A stretch of DNA of 6,776 nt from Fibrobacteres bacterium CG2_30_45_31 (GTDB lineage Bacteria > Fibrobacterota > Fibrobacteria > Fibrobacterales > Fibrobacteraceae). This document shows positions 1-6,069 of the stretch, piece after piece. The notes under the pieces are model-generated. The model did not search any database and was not told where the DNA came from. It was given only the letters and a program-made list of their open reading frames with translations. Within the stretch, counting starts at the first letter, position 1, and the number at the start of each line of letters is the position of its first letter. The translations under genes and the position numbers were made by a program. The stretch spans positions 1-6,776 of the forward strand of contig MNYL01000156.1 in the NCBI GenBank assembly GCA_001873075.1, read 5' to 3'.

Positions 1-108
1 ACCGACATTTTTTTCAATTCCGTCACGCAACGGGACAGCACCATGGGTCTCGACTCCGCCGTGCCCTTACTTCAAAAAGAATTTCTGAGGATTCTGTTTA
101 TCAAATAG
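1..108 (+). CDS. 3' end of an unidentified plus-strand protein (partial)
   Basis: The first forward frame is open from the window edge to a TAG stop at 106-108 and gives the last 35 residues of a protein, including the stretch DSTMGLDSAVPLLQKEFLRI. Codons such as GAC, GTC, ACC, CTC, TCC and GCC are common, which looks like real coding sequence. The stop falls only 6 bases from the stop of the opposing PerR gene, as expected for tightly packed convergent genes. I do not recognise the family from this tail, and no domain can be named. It could still be a chance open stretch, because it is short and has no visible start. Confidence 0.45.
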   Translation, partial: TDIFFNSVTQRDSTMGLDSAVPLLQKEFLRILFIK

Positions 109-114
109 CGCCCT

Positions 115-525
115 TTAGCCTTTAAGTTTTGCACATTTCGCGCAAAGACCAAATGCGTAGACGCGCGTCTCTTTGAGGACGAAACCTGTTGGGAGCTTTT
201 TGCGAATGTCTTCCGGGGCCATAAAAATGTCAAAAACGCCTCCACATTTTTCGCACTCAAAATGAAGGTGGGGGGAGATGTCTGCATCGTAGCGAATGTA
301 GCCCTCGCCGAGATCCAAAGAAATGACGAGTCCGTTTTCTTTGAGCAGTTGAAGTGTGTTGTAAACCGTGGTTTTGGAAAGCGTTGGAATTTCTGGCGCA
401 AGGTCGTTGAAGATTGTCTCCACGGTAGGGTGATTTTTCCTTTGACGGAGATAATCCAAAATACGCATCCGCTGTATTGAGGGACGAATGTTGCTAGTTA
501 ATAAGGATTCGATGGCAGATGGCAT
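115..525 (-). CDS. perR: PerR-type Fur family peroxide-sensing repressor
   Basis: This is a Fur family metalloregulator of 136 residues, with an N-terminal winged helix (about 1-80) and a C-terminal dimerisation and metal domain. The five regulatory ligands of Bacillus subtilis PerR (H37, D85, H91, H93, D104) all have counterparts at H32, D80, H86, H88 and D99. An Asp at the last position is typical of PerR, where Fur usually has Glu. The structural zinc site is present as C91xxC94 and C128xxC131. In PerR, iron-catalysed oxidation of the two key histidines releases the protein from DNA. The reading frame could extend to a TTG at 568-570 (151 residues), but no Shine-Dalgarno precedes it. The ATG at 523-525 has AAAAGG seven bases upstream and matches family length, so I chose it. 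It lies downstream of rubrerythrin, whose promoter carries PerR-type boxes. The PerR rather than Fur or Zur assignment rests on these residues and on context. Confidence 0.9.
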   Translation of the reverse strand: MPSAIESLLTSNIRPSIQRMRILDYLRQRKNHPTVETIFNDLAPEIPTLSKTTVYNTLQLLKENGLVISLDLGEGYIRYDADISPHLHFECEKCGGVFDIFMAPEDIRKKLPTGFVLKETRVYAFGLCAKCAKLKG

Positions 526-532
526 GGCGAGA

Positions 533-538
533 CCTTTT
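533..538 (-). promoter_or_regulatory. Ribosome binding site deciding the perR start
   Basis: On the minus strand AAAAGG sits seven bases before the ATG at 523-525. The competing TTG codon at 568-570 is preceded only by the U-tract and AT-rich sequence of the upstream terminator, so the ATG is the better start. Confidence 0.6.
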
Positions 539-580
539 GTTGCTTGTGCCTCTCTCTTTCTGTTGGCCAAATTTATTAAT

Positions 581-632
581 AAAAAAGCCCACCGAAGCGG
601 TGTTCAAAAATAGAACATTTTGTTTCGATGGG
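581..632 (-). terminator. Rho-independent terminator after rubrerythrin, with two competing hairpins
   Basis: Reading the minus strand, a run of six T at 581-586 follows a GC-rich stem. Two pairings are possible. A short one joins CACCG (598-602) to CGGTG (590-594) across a three-base loop. A long one joins CCCATCGAA (624-632) to TTCGGTGGG (588-596), nine pairs with one G-U, and encloses a small inner stem TGTTC/GAACA (601-605 with 613-617). They share the strand next to the T run, so only one can form at a time. It lies between the rubrerythrin stop and the perR start. Confidence 0.75.
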
Positions 633-652
633 ATTATCAATAAATTTCCAGA

Positions 653-1210
653 TTATTTGAAATAGCGAGTCAAAAGCCCTTGGAAGATGGATCCATGTCG
701 CGCTTCGTCCTTGCACATTTCATGCACGGTGTCGTGAATGGCATCATAATCCAGTTGCTTTGCACGTTTCGCGAGAGTGAGTTTCCCTTGGCAAGCACCC
801 GCTTCTGCAGCGATGCGGAGTTCGAGATTCTTTTTGGTATCAGGGAAAACGACTTCCCCTAAAAGTTCTGCGAACTTCGAGGCGTGTTCGGCTTCTTCAA
901 AAGCGATGCGCTTGTAAGCTTCGGCGACTTCTGGGTATCCTTCGCGATCCGCTTCTCGGCTCATCGCGAGATACATACCGACTTCTGTACATTCTCCGGC
1001 AAAGTTCTCTCGTAGTCCCTGGACTACTTCAGCATCAAGACCCTGAGCGACACCGATTTTATGAGCATCAGCCCATACAATCTTGCCACTGGTCGCCGAG
1101 TCTTCTTTAAGAACGAACTTGGACTTAGGCGCCTTACACTGAGGGCAAACATCCGGAGCTTCCGGGCCCATGTGAACATAACCGCAGACTGAACAAATCC
1201 ATACTTTCAT
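653..1210 (-). CDS. rbr: Reverse-type rubrerythrin (rubredoxin domain first)
   Basis: This 185-residue cytoplasmic non-haem iron protein reduces hydrogen peroxide to water with electrons from NAD(P)H:rubredoxin oxidoreductase-type partners (family knowledge). Residues 1-35 form a rubredoxin-like FeS4 site with C6xxC9 and C22xxC25. Residues about 45-185 form a ferritin-like four-helix diiron domain with candidate ligands E73 or E76, E106xxH109, E136 and E169xxH172. The domain order is the reverse of classical rubrerythrin and matches the 'reverse rubrerythrin' or rubperoxin group known from clostridia. The ATG start has a strong AGGAG six bases upstream. The gene has its own promoter overlapped by two PerR-type boxes, and the PerR gene lies downstream across a terminator. 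Together these indicate peroxide-inducible expression in an anaerobe. The family assignment is secure, while the electron donor is not visible here. Confidence 0.95.
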   Translation of the reverse strand: MKVWICSVCGYVHMGPEAPDVCPQCKAPKSKFVLKEDSATSGKIVWADAHKIGVAQGLDAEVVQGLRENFAGECTEVGMYLAMSREADREGYPEVAEAYKRIAFEEAEHASKFAELLGEVVFPDTKKNLELRIAAEAGACQGKLTLAKRAKQLDYDAIHDTVHEMCKDEARHGSIFQGLLTRYFK

Positions 1211-1216
1211 CTTTTT

Positions 1217-1221
1217 CTCCT
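1217..1221 (-). promoter_or_regulatory. Ribosome binding site of rubrerythrin
   Basis: AGGAG on the minus strand lies six bases before the rubrerythrin ATG. It is the best-placed strong Shine-Dalgarno in the window and contrasts with ktrA, ktrB and the glycosyltransferase, which have none. This is consistent with high-level induced expression. Confidence 0.75.
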
Positions 1222-1252
1222 ATTCCGTAACATAACGGGGTTATTTAATAAT

Positions 1253-1267
1253 TTGTAATTATTACAA
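1253..1267. promoter_or_regulatory. PerR-type operator box 1 (perfect 7-1-7 palindrome)
   Basis: TTGTAATTATTACAA is a perfect inverted repeat of seven bases around one central base. It closely resembles the Bacillus PerR box (TTATAATnATTATAA). It overlaps the first base of the predicted -10 element of the rubrerythrin promoter and extends downstream of it, where a bound repressor would block transcription. Confidence 0.75.
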
Positions 1268-1295
1268 TAATATAATTATTACAAATAAAAAACAA
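1267..1295 (-). promoter_or_regulatory. Predicted rubrerythrin promoter
   Basis: On the minus strand, TTGTTT (1290-1295) and TATTAT (1267-1272) are separated by 17 bases and resemble sigma-70-type -35 and -10 hexamers. The region is very AT-rich, so other hexamer pairs can be drawn. This one has ideal spacing and is covered by the two PerR-type boxes. Confidence 0.5.
1270..1284. promoter_or_regulatory. PerR-type operator box 2 (imperfect)
   Basis: ATATAATTATTACAA has the same 7-1-7 layout as box 1. Its right arm is identical to that of box 1, and the left arm matches its complement at five of seven positions. Its centre is 17 bases from the centre of box 1, and it occupies the -10 to spacer region of the predicted promoter. 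Confidence 0.6.
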
Positions 1296-1356
1296 GCAAG
1301 AAAATAAATTTTTAGATTTTTTTTGAATTAACAAGCCCTTCTAAAATGACTCTTGC

Positions 1357-1386
1357 AAAAAAAGCCCCTCTTTGCAGAGAAGCTTT
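1357..1386 (-). terminator. Rho-independent terminator of the ktrBA operon
   Basis: On the minus strand, AAAGCTTCTCT (1376-1386) pairs with AGAGGGGCTTT (1361-1371) over eleven base pairs, two of them G-U. The loop is a GCAA tetraloop of the GNRA class, and a run of T follows (1357-1363). It starts about 30 bases past the ktrA stop, so the potassium operon ends here and rubrerythrin is a separate transcription unit. Confidence 0.85.
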
Positions 1387-1413
1387 TTAAAATTTCAAAT
1401 TTTCTTAGATGTG

Positions 1414-2073
1414 CTATTTAAAGTTCAATGAATCGAGCACTTCGTTGGGACCGATAATAAAAAGTACATCCTGATCGCGCAAAATATAGTCCGCGATATT
1501 TCCAATCTTGGGCGTCGTTTCCAGAGGATCGCGAATTGCAATGACCTGAATGCCCCATTTGTTTGTTAGAGAAAGGTCTTTCAAGGTTTTGCCAACAAAC
1601 GTATCCGGGCATACGAGCTCAATGATTGAGAATCCATCCATGAAAGGCAAGTAGTCCAGCATATTCGGGCGGTTCATGCGCTCCGCAAGAGAAATCGCCA
1701 TATCACGTTCCGGGTGAAAAATATCCGAAACCCCAAGCTTTTCTAAAATCGAGGTATGTGCGGGACTAGAACTTTTGGCTATGATATGTTTGACGCCTAG
1801 CTCTTTCAGATTAAGCACTGTTAAAAGGGAGGCTTCTAAATCATCGCCGATACAGCATACAACGCTATCCACTTTAGCGAGCGGTAGATTCACCAACTGC
1901 TGTTTGCGAGTACCATCAGCAACGACTGCCTGTGCTACCGAAGAGGTGATATCCTGAATCTTAGAGGCGTTCTTATCAATAGCAAGCACATCATGGCCGA
2001 GTGCGGTGAGATGGCGAGAAAGGAAATAGCCTGAATTGCCGAGACCAATAACGACGAATTGTTTTGTTGTCAT
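1414..2073 (-). CDS. ktrA: Potassium uptake regulatory subunit (KtrA/TrkA-type RCK protein)
   Basis: This 219-residue cytoplasmic protein has one RCK unit. Its N-terminal Rossmann domain (about 1-135) carries GLGNSG at 10-15 and an acidic D33 at the end of the second strand for binding nucleotide ribose. Its C-terminal RCK_C domain spans about 140-219. The HPERD segment at 120-124 matches the KtrA region where a glutamate helps bind divalent cations. A single RCK unit of this length fits KtrA, which forms an octameric ring gating KtrB in response to ATP or ADP. TrkA of enteric bacteria has two RCK units and is about twice as long. The gene follows ktrB by 28 bases and ends at a strong terminator. 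The ATG start has no clear Shine-Dalgarno, so it may depend on coupling to ktrB. I consider the identity firm. Confidence 0.92.
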   Translation of the reverse strand: MTTKQFVVIGLGNSGYFLSRHLTALGHDVLAIDKNASKIQDITSSVAQAVVADGTRKQQLVNLPLAKVDSVVCCIGDDLEASLLTVLNLKELGVKHIIAKSSSPAHTSILEKLGVSDIFHPERDMAISLAERMNRPNMLDYLPFMDGFSIIELVCPDTFVGKTLKDLSLTNKWGIQVIAIRDPLETTPKIGNIADYILRDQDVLFIIGPNEVLDSLNFK

Positions 2074-2101
2074 AATTCAAATATAGGAATTGAGAGGTTC
2101 T

Positions 2102-3493
2102 TTAACCCACCATGATATTCTCTTCTGCGTACCAAGCCCCCGTATCTGCTTTTTTGATCACCGCAGAAATAAGGAACAAAGCCCCCAGACGCCCAATAAA
2201 CATGACCATACAAATAATCAACCGACCGGCATCAGTAAGTTCTGGTGTAAGCCCCATGGAAAGTCCGCAGGTGGCATAGGCACTGATGACTTCAAAGAGC
2301 ACCTTTAAAAAGGGTGTGTTGCTACTGCTATAATGGGTCCCCGAATATTCTGTTTGGAGTAGGATAATCGTAAAGACAACAACGATAAGAATGGAGACCA
2401 CGAAAATGCGCACTGCCTTGTCGACAGTTTCTTCGGGGATGGTCCTCCCCAAAACCTGTGTCTTTTCGCGCCCCAGCAATCGATTGAAGCCCAAAAGCGC
2501 AATAAGGGCTGCTGTGGTTGTTTTAATGCCGCCGCCGCAACTGCCTGGGTTGGCTCCTACAAACATGAGAATGGCAATCAAGAAGAGTGTGCCGCCTCCG
2601 AGAGAGAGCAAGTTGAGAGTATTGAACCCTGCTGTCCGTGAGGAAACGGAGATAAACAGGGCTGATGTTAATTTTTGAATGAAGGTAGTCCCTAAGGCCG
2701 GGGTATGCCATTCCATGAGAAGAACGGAAACGGTGCCCGCGACTATCAGAATAACGGTACAGAAAAAAGCGATCTTGGTGTGGAGCGAAATTCTTTGAAT
2801 AGTTCGAGTCTTGAAATTGAACAGATAGCGGGCTTCTGAAATGGCAAGAAAACCGAAGCCACCCGCGATGATGAGAAGGCTTGTGGCGATGTTCATCACA
2901 GGGTTAAATTGAAAACGCACGAGAGAATCAGCCCAAGGGGCAAAGCCCACATTGCAAAAAGAACTGACTGAATGAAACACCGCATAGAGAATTCGAGTGC
3001 CAATGGATAAATCAGAGAATTCCAAAAAGAAAATGATCGCCCCGAAGGCTTCAATCAGGAGGGTAAAAGGAATGACAGCCCAAAGTACTTTGACGGAATC
3101 AATGCGTCCATCCTGAGTGAAATTTTCCTGAAGCATCACCTGCTGGTTAAAACCAGGACGCATACCGGAAATCAAAAGAAGGGCAGTAGAAAAGGTCATG
3201 ATACCGAGGCCGCCCACTTGCATAAGGAACGTGATCACCCAGAGGCCGGTATCAGAAAATACCGCTCTGATATCAAGAACTGAGAGTCCTGTGACACAGA
3301 CTGCAGAAGTGGAAGTGAACAGAGCATCAATGAATCTTATGGGCACTTTGGTGGAAATTGGCAAACTCAGGAGAAGCGTTCCGATGACGATGGTCATGAG
3401 ATAACCAAAAATCACGAGGTATATCGGATTTTTCAGCTTGCGCTTGGCAACTATATCTGCAAAAGGCTTATCAATGTAACGAGTACGAAGCAT
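2102..3493 (-). CDS. ktrB: Potassium uptake channel-like subunit (KtrB/TrkH family)
   Basis: This 463-residue inner-membrane protein belongs to the superfamily of K+ transporters built from four M1-P-M2 repeats. Each pore loop has the filter glycine, within VCVTG (65-69), FCNVG (179-183), SRTAG (285-289) and ATCG (407-410). The gating loop of the third M2 is present as GANPGSCGGGIKTTT (313-327), and a conserved FIGRLG lies near the C-terminus (432-437). Length and motifs fit KtrB, which takes up K+, often in a Na+-dependent way, with KtrA as the gating ring. ktrA follows 28 bases downstream on the same strand. The ATG start opens on a short basic cytoplasmic segment before the first hydrophobic helix, but there is no clear Shine-Dalgarno in front of it. 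The gene is divergent from the BASS-like permease across 56 AT-rich bases. Confidence 0.95.
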   Translation of the reverse strand: MLRTRYIDKPFADIVAKRKLKNPIYLVIFGYLMTIVIGTLLLSLPISTKVPIRFIDALFTSTSAVCVTGLSVLDIRAVFSDTGLWVITFLMQVGGLGIMTFSTALLLISGMRPGFNQQVMLQENFTQDGRIDSVKVLWAVIPFTLLIEAFGAIIFFLEFSDLSIGTRILYAVFHSVSSFCNVGFAPWADSLVRFQFNPVMNIATSLLIIAGGFGFLAISEARYLFNFKTRTIQRISLHTKIAFFCTVILIVAGTVSVLLMEWHTPALGTTFIQKLTSALFISVSSRTAGFNTLNLLSLGGGTLFLIAILMFVGANPGSCGGGIKTTTAALIALLGFNRLLGREKTQVLGRTIPEETVDKAVRIFVVSILIVVVFTIILLQTEYSGTHYSSSNTPFLKVLFEVISAYATCGLSMGLTPELTDAGRLIICMVMFIGRLGALFLISAVIKKADTGAWYAEENIMVG

Positions 3494-3549
3494 TGGGCCA
3501 AATGTATAAAAAATATATAAACGTATAGAAAGATATATGGCTTGGGAGG
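3494..3549. promoter_or_regulatory. Short divergent promoter region between ktrB and the permease
   Basis: These 56 AT-rich bases must hold signals for both divergent genes. On the ktrB strand TATACA (3503-3508) could be a -10 element, but its -35 match is poor. For the permease, TATAGA (3524-3529) or the TATAT at 3534-3538 are possible -10 elements. No inverted repeat stands out as an operator. Exact promoter positions cannot be fixed by eye. Confidence 0.4.
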
Positions 3550-4473
3550 ATGCTCGAATTTGCTAAGTTTGGGTTCATGGGTAACATCCGTACTATTATG
3601 ATGCCTGTAGCAATTATTGCGGGTATTTTAATCCCTCAGGCAGAGGTTCTGTCTTTTTTGCTGCCATACCTCATCGGCACCATGATGGTATTGACTTTTA
3701 TTGAAAAAGTCCCCAAACAAGAGCATGGGGTGACGTGTAAGATTGAACTTCGCGCATTGGGGGTGAGTCTTATTTTGGTTTCGCTGTTGTTCGGTCTTCA
3801 CTATTTCTTTGGTTTGCCGAAGGCGGTGATGCTCGGTGGTATGATTATTTGTCTTTGCCCGCCAGCCAATGCGGCCCCTGCGATGGCTAAAATTTTGGGT
3901 GGGAACCCGGTGCTGGTGCTTAAAATTTTGATTTCTGGACATGTGATCGCTTGCTTTACCATCCCACTTATTTTTGGCTATTTCACGGGTACGGGGGAGA
4001 ATTTTTTAGAAATGGCTCGCCGCATTTTTAATTCCATTCAGCCGATTATTACGATTCCCTTGGCACTGGCCTTGGGGCTTAGGAGTTTTTACCCGGAATT
4101 TGCGGAGAAGATTGCCAAGTTCCAGAAGTACACGCTTGTGATTTGGGGTATTTCTGTTTTTGTGATTTTAAGTAAAGCGAGTTATGATATTCGTGAAATG
4201 GGATTCGCTCGGCTTTGGGCATCGGGGGAGTTTCAAATGGTGACAGGACTTTCTGCGATACTTTGTGCGTTACTTTTTTTCTTGGGCTGGTTTTTTGAAC
4301 GCAAAGAACACCCGATTGAAGGGTCCCAAAGTATGGGGCAAAAGAATACGACGCTCATCATTTGGATTTCCCAGATGTACGCGGGACCTGTGGCAGCGCT
4401 AGGCCCGGTGTGCTATGTAGTGTGGCAGAATTTGGCGCTTAGTTGGATGAGTCGCGACAAGAAGCGTAAATAG
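3550..4473 (+). CDS. BASS-like (bile acid:sodium symporter family) permease
   Basis: This 307-residue integral membrane protein has about eight to ten hydrophobic segments and a basic cytoplasmic tail. Length and layout match BASS transporters, which move organic anions with sodium. The two helix-crossing regions that bind Na+ in that family can be placed. CPPANAAP at 103-110 stands where relatives have CPGG followed by a Ser-Asn, and EGSQSMGQKN at 257-266 stands where relatives have a GMQNSG-like motif. Both differ from the usual sequence, so substrate and even ion coupling are uncertain. GGGAGG at 3544-3549 abuts the ATG with no spacer, which is poor for initiation. The next in-frame ATG (3577) lacks a good site, and an in-frame TAG at 3526 rules out a longer start. 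The 3' end overlaps the opposing glycosyltransferase gene by 35 bases. An AEC-type or other 10-helix carrier is the main alternative. Confidence 0.72.
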   Translation: MLEFAKFGFMGNIRTIMMPVAIIAGILIPQAEVLSFLLPYLIGTMMVLTFIEKVPKQEHGVTCKIELRALGVSLILVSLLFGLHYFFGLPKAVMLGGMIICLCPPANAAPAMAKILGGNPVLVLKILISGHVIACFTIPLIFGYFTGTGENFLEMARRIFNSIQPIITIPLALALGLRSFYPEFAEKIAKFQKYTLVIWGISVFVILSKASYDIREMGFARLWASGEFQMVTGLSAILCALLFFLGWFFERKEHPIEGSQSMGQKNTTLIIWISQMYAGPVAALGPVCYVVWQNLALSWMSRDKKRK

Positions 4474-5623
4474 CGATTTGTCGTTCGGTAATTTTATCCC
4501 AATCAAAATATTCGCGGACATGGGCCTCGGCACCTTGCAGGAGCTGTGCAGAAAGTTGAGGGTCGGCGGCGATTCTTTCAAAAGCACTGACGAGAGCGTC
4601 AACGTCTTTTTCGGGAACAAGTAACCCCGTCTTTTCGTGAATCACCACATCAGAGATTCCGCCCACATCGCTCGCAATCACGGGGAGGCCATATTCCATG
4701 GCTTCGATGAGTACGACTCCAAGGCCCTCTGTATCGCCTTTGCTATCAACGATGGCGGGGAGTACAAAACAATTCGCGGTTTTATATTCGGTGGCTAAAG
4801 CTTCCGCACTGAGAGAACCTGTGAATAAGACGGTTTGAGGTGCGATGGTCTTCGCTAGATTTTGTAGCGCTGGCGTGAGATCGCCTTTACCCACAATGCG
4901 AACTTCAAAACGATTCGGGTCGAGTTTACTTGCCGCGCGAATGAGATATTCGAGACCCTTGCGTTCAATGTGGCGCCCTACAAAAAGAATGCGAAACTTG
5001 TCCAAGCAAGGATGGGTTTCAAAAGTGGCCGCCCTGGAAAGTGTTGTACCGTAAGGGTTCCATTCTACCTTACAGCCGCGGACTTCTTGGATACGGGAAG
5101 CGGTGAAATGACTGATGGCAACAATCGTATTCCCCTGCCCAATGATAAATTTCATGATGGGACGGATCCATCTTTTTTTGCGCAATAACAACAGTTCGGC
5201 CCCATAAAAATGGAGTACCAACGGAATGTGGAAAAGTTTGCAGGCACCGAGAGCGATCAAAGCGTGGGGAAAGGGCCAATGGGCATGAATGACATCAAAG
5301 TGTTCACGATGCGCGAGTTGAATACATTTGAAAAAACCGCTGATGCAGTAAGGAATCGCTAAAAGCTGCATCCAAGGCTTCCCTGCCATTTTGCTGGGAG
5401 CTCCTTCATCGTGGGTTAGTATTTCAAGAGCCCGCGTTGCATAACGGAAACGATGCACCGCCACGCCGTCAATGGTATGACTTTTGAGCCCCTGATAGGA
5501 AGGAGCCATCACCTCAATCTGAACACCGGCGCGTACCAGGTGGGCTACCGATTTGCGCAACCAAGGGACTTCGGCATCGGTATGAAAGCGCGGATAAACG
5601 GAAGCGATAAAGAGAATTTTCAT
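4439..5623 (-). CDS. GT4 family (GT-B fold) glycosyltransferase
   Basis: This 394-residue glycosyltransferase group 1 enzyme probably moves a sugar from a nucleotide-sugar donor to a glycan or lipid acceptor with retention of configuration, at the cytoplasmic face of the membrane. The N-terminal Rossmann domain (about 1-205) begins MKILFIASVYPRF and has the acceptor-side HAHWPFP at 113-119. The C-terminal donor domain (about 210-394) begins at FRILFVGRHIERKG, with R217 and K222 placed to contact donor phosphates. It also has the EX7E motif with E299 and E307 in EGLGVVLIEAM, then GLPVIASDVGG. No signal peptide is visible. The start ATG overlaps the stop of the upstream small gene in an ATGA arrangement, and no Shine-Dalgarno precedes it, so re-initiation is likely. 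Donor and acceptor cannot be read from sequence. A role in capsule, exopolysaccharide or lipopolysaccharide synthesis is inference. Confidence 0.93.
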   Translation of the reverse strand: MKILFIASVYPRFHTDAEVPWLRKSVAHLVRAGVQIEVMAPSYQGLKSHTIDGVAVHRFRYATRALEILTHDEGAPSKMAGKPWMQLLAIPYCISGFFKCIQLAHREHFDVIHAHWPFPHALIALGACKLFHIPLVLHFYGAELLLLRKKRWIRPIMKFIIGQGNTIVAISHFTASRIQEVRGCKVEWNPYGTTLSRAATFETHPCLDKFRILFVGRHIERKGLEYLIRAASKLDPNRFEVRIVGKGDLTPALQNLAKTIAPQTVLFTGSLSAEALATEYKTANCFVLPAIVDSKGDTEGLGVVLIEAMEYGLPVIASDVGGISDVVIHEKTGLLVPEKDVDALVSAFERIAADPQLSAQLLQGAEAHVREYFDWDKITERQIAIYASCRDSSN

Positions 5624-6069
5624 GGGGTAGGGCTTTTTTCAGGGCGAGCCAAACAAGCGGGGTACACAAAAGCTTTAATGCCCTGGTTTAACGTTTCGGA
5701 AACATCTCCGATGGTGAGTCGACAGAATTCTTGAATTCTCCCTTTGAGGCGGTACCACCCTTGCATCTCTGAATCCAGAAGCAAAAGACCGATTCCACTA
5801 TTTCCTTGTAAAAGGCCATAACTATCCGAACCTCGATTTTTCGTGGCAAGGCTTTTTAAAAAAGCTTTCCAAAAATCATATTCCGCATTTTCATCTTTCA
5901 ATGTCCCACGCACTTTCACAAAATTCACTTCAATGTACACAAAGAAACCATGAGCTTCATCGGTACGAATCATTTCTTCTTGAATGCGTAATTCAAAAAG
6001 GTCTGCAGGATAGACGGTAATCCCGTACTTCTGTTTTTTGATCCAATTAAAAAGAAAATCCTCAATCAT
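5620..6069 (-). CDS. Small protein resembling a degenerate GGDEF/nucleotidyl-cyclase-like domain
   Basis: This 149-residue protein is soluble, with no signal peptide or membrane segment. I do not recognise it as a named family. Its order of elements resembles a GGDEF domain. A helix FELRIQEEMIRTDEA (25-39) is followed by a strand FFVYIEVNF (42-50), where diguanylate cyclases have the metal-binding aspartate strand. RGSD (79-82) then leads into GNSGI (89-93) at the place of the GGDEF signature, followed by a strand and the helix WYRLKGRIQEF. The signature and the metal aspartates are missing, so catalysis is unlikely. A ligand-binding or scaffolding role is possible. Its stop overlaps the glycosyltransferase start by four bases, so the two are co-transcribed and probably act together. 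The start ATG lacks a clear Shine-Dalgarno. The gene is surely real because of the overlap and length, while the fold assignment is inference. Confidence 0.8.
   Translation of the reverse strand: MIEDFLFNWIKKQKYGITVYPADLFELRIQEEMIRTDEAHGFFVYIEVNFVKVRGTLKDENAEYDFWKAFLKSLATKNRGSDSYGLLQGNSGIGLLLLDSEMQGWYRLKGRIQEFCRLTIGDVSETLNQGIKAFVYPACLARPEKSPTP

Noticed and set aside
72..401. Minus-strand open frame of 109 codons inside perR
   Set aside because: It lies out of frame within the strongly supported PerR gene, and its product is Ser/Thr/Phe-rich with no family resemblance.
526..570. N-terminal extension of PerR from a TTG codon at 568-570 (MANRKREAQATKGLA)
   Set aside because: No ribosome binding site precedes the TTG, it lies directly behind a terminator U tract, and the family normally begins where the ATG at 525 places it.
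571..583. Palindrome TTTATTAATAAA as a PerR box for autoregulation
   Set aside because: It is a 12-base even palindrome without the 7-1-7 layout and is mostly the AT-rich end of the terminator, so it is no better than chance in such sequence.
1287..1356. Possible small RNA or short peptide gene between the ktrA terminator and the rbr promoter
   Set aside because: The stretch is AT-rich with no convincing start, ribosome binding site, stable hairpin or separate terminator.
5624..5640. GGGTAGGGCTTTTTT on the plus strand as a terminator
   Set aside because: There is no complementary upstream arm to form a stem, and the bases encode the end of the small minus-strand protein.
5453..5734. Plus-strand open frame of 93 codons
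   Set aside because: It spans the well-supported glycosyltransferase and small-protein genes on the other strand, has no recognisable domain, and is best seen as a shadow frame.
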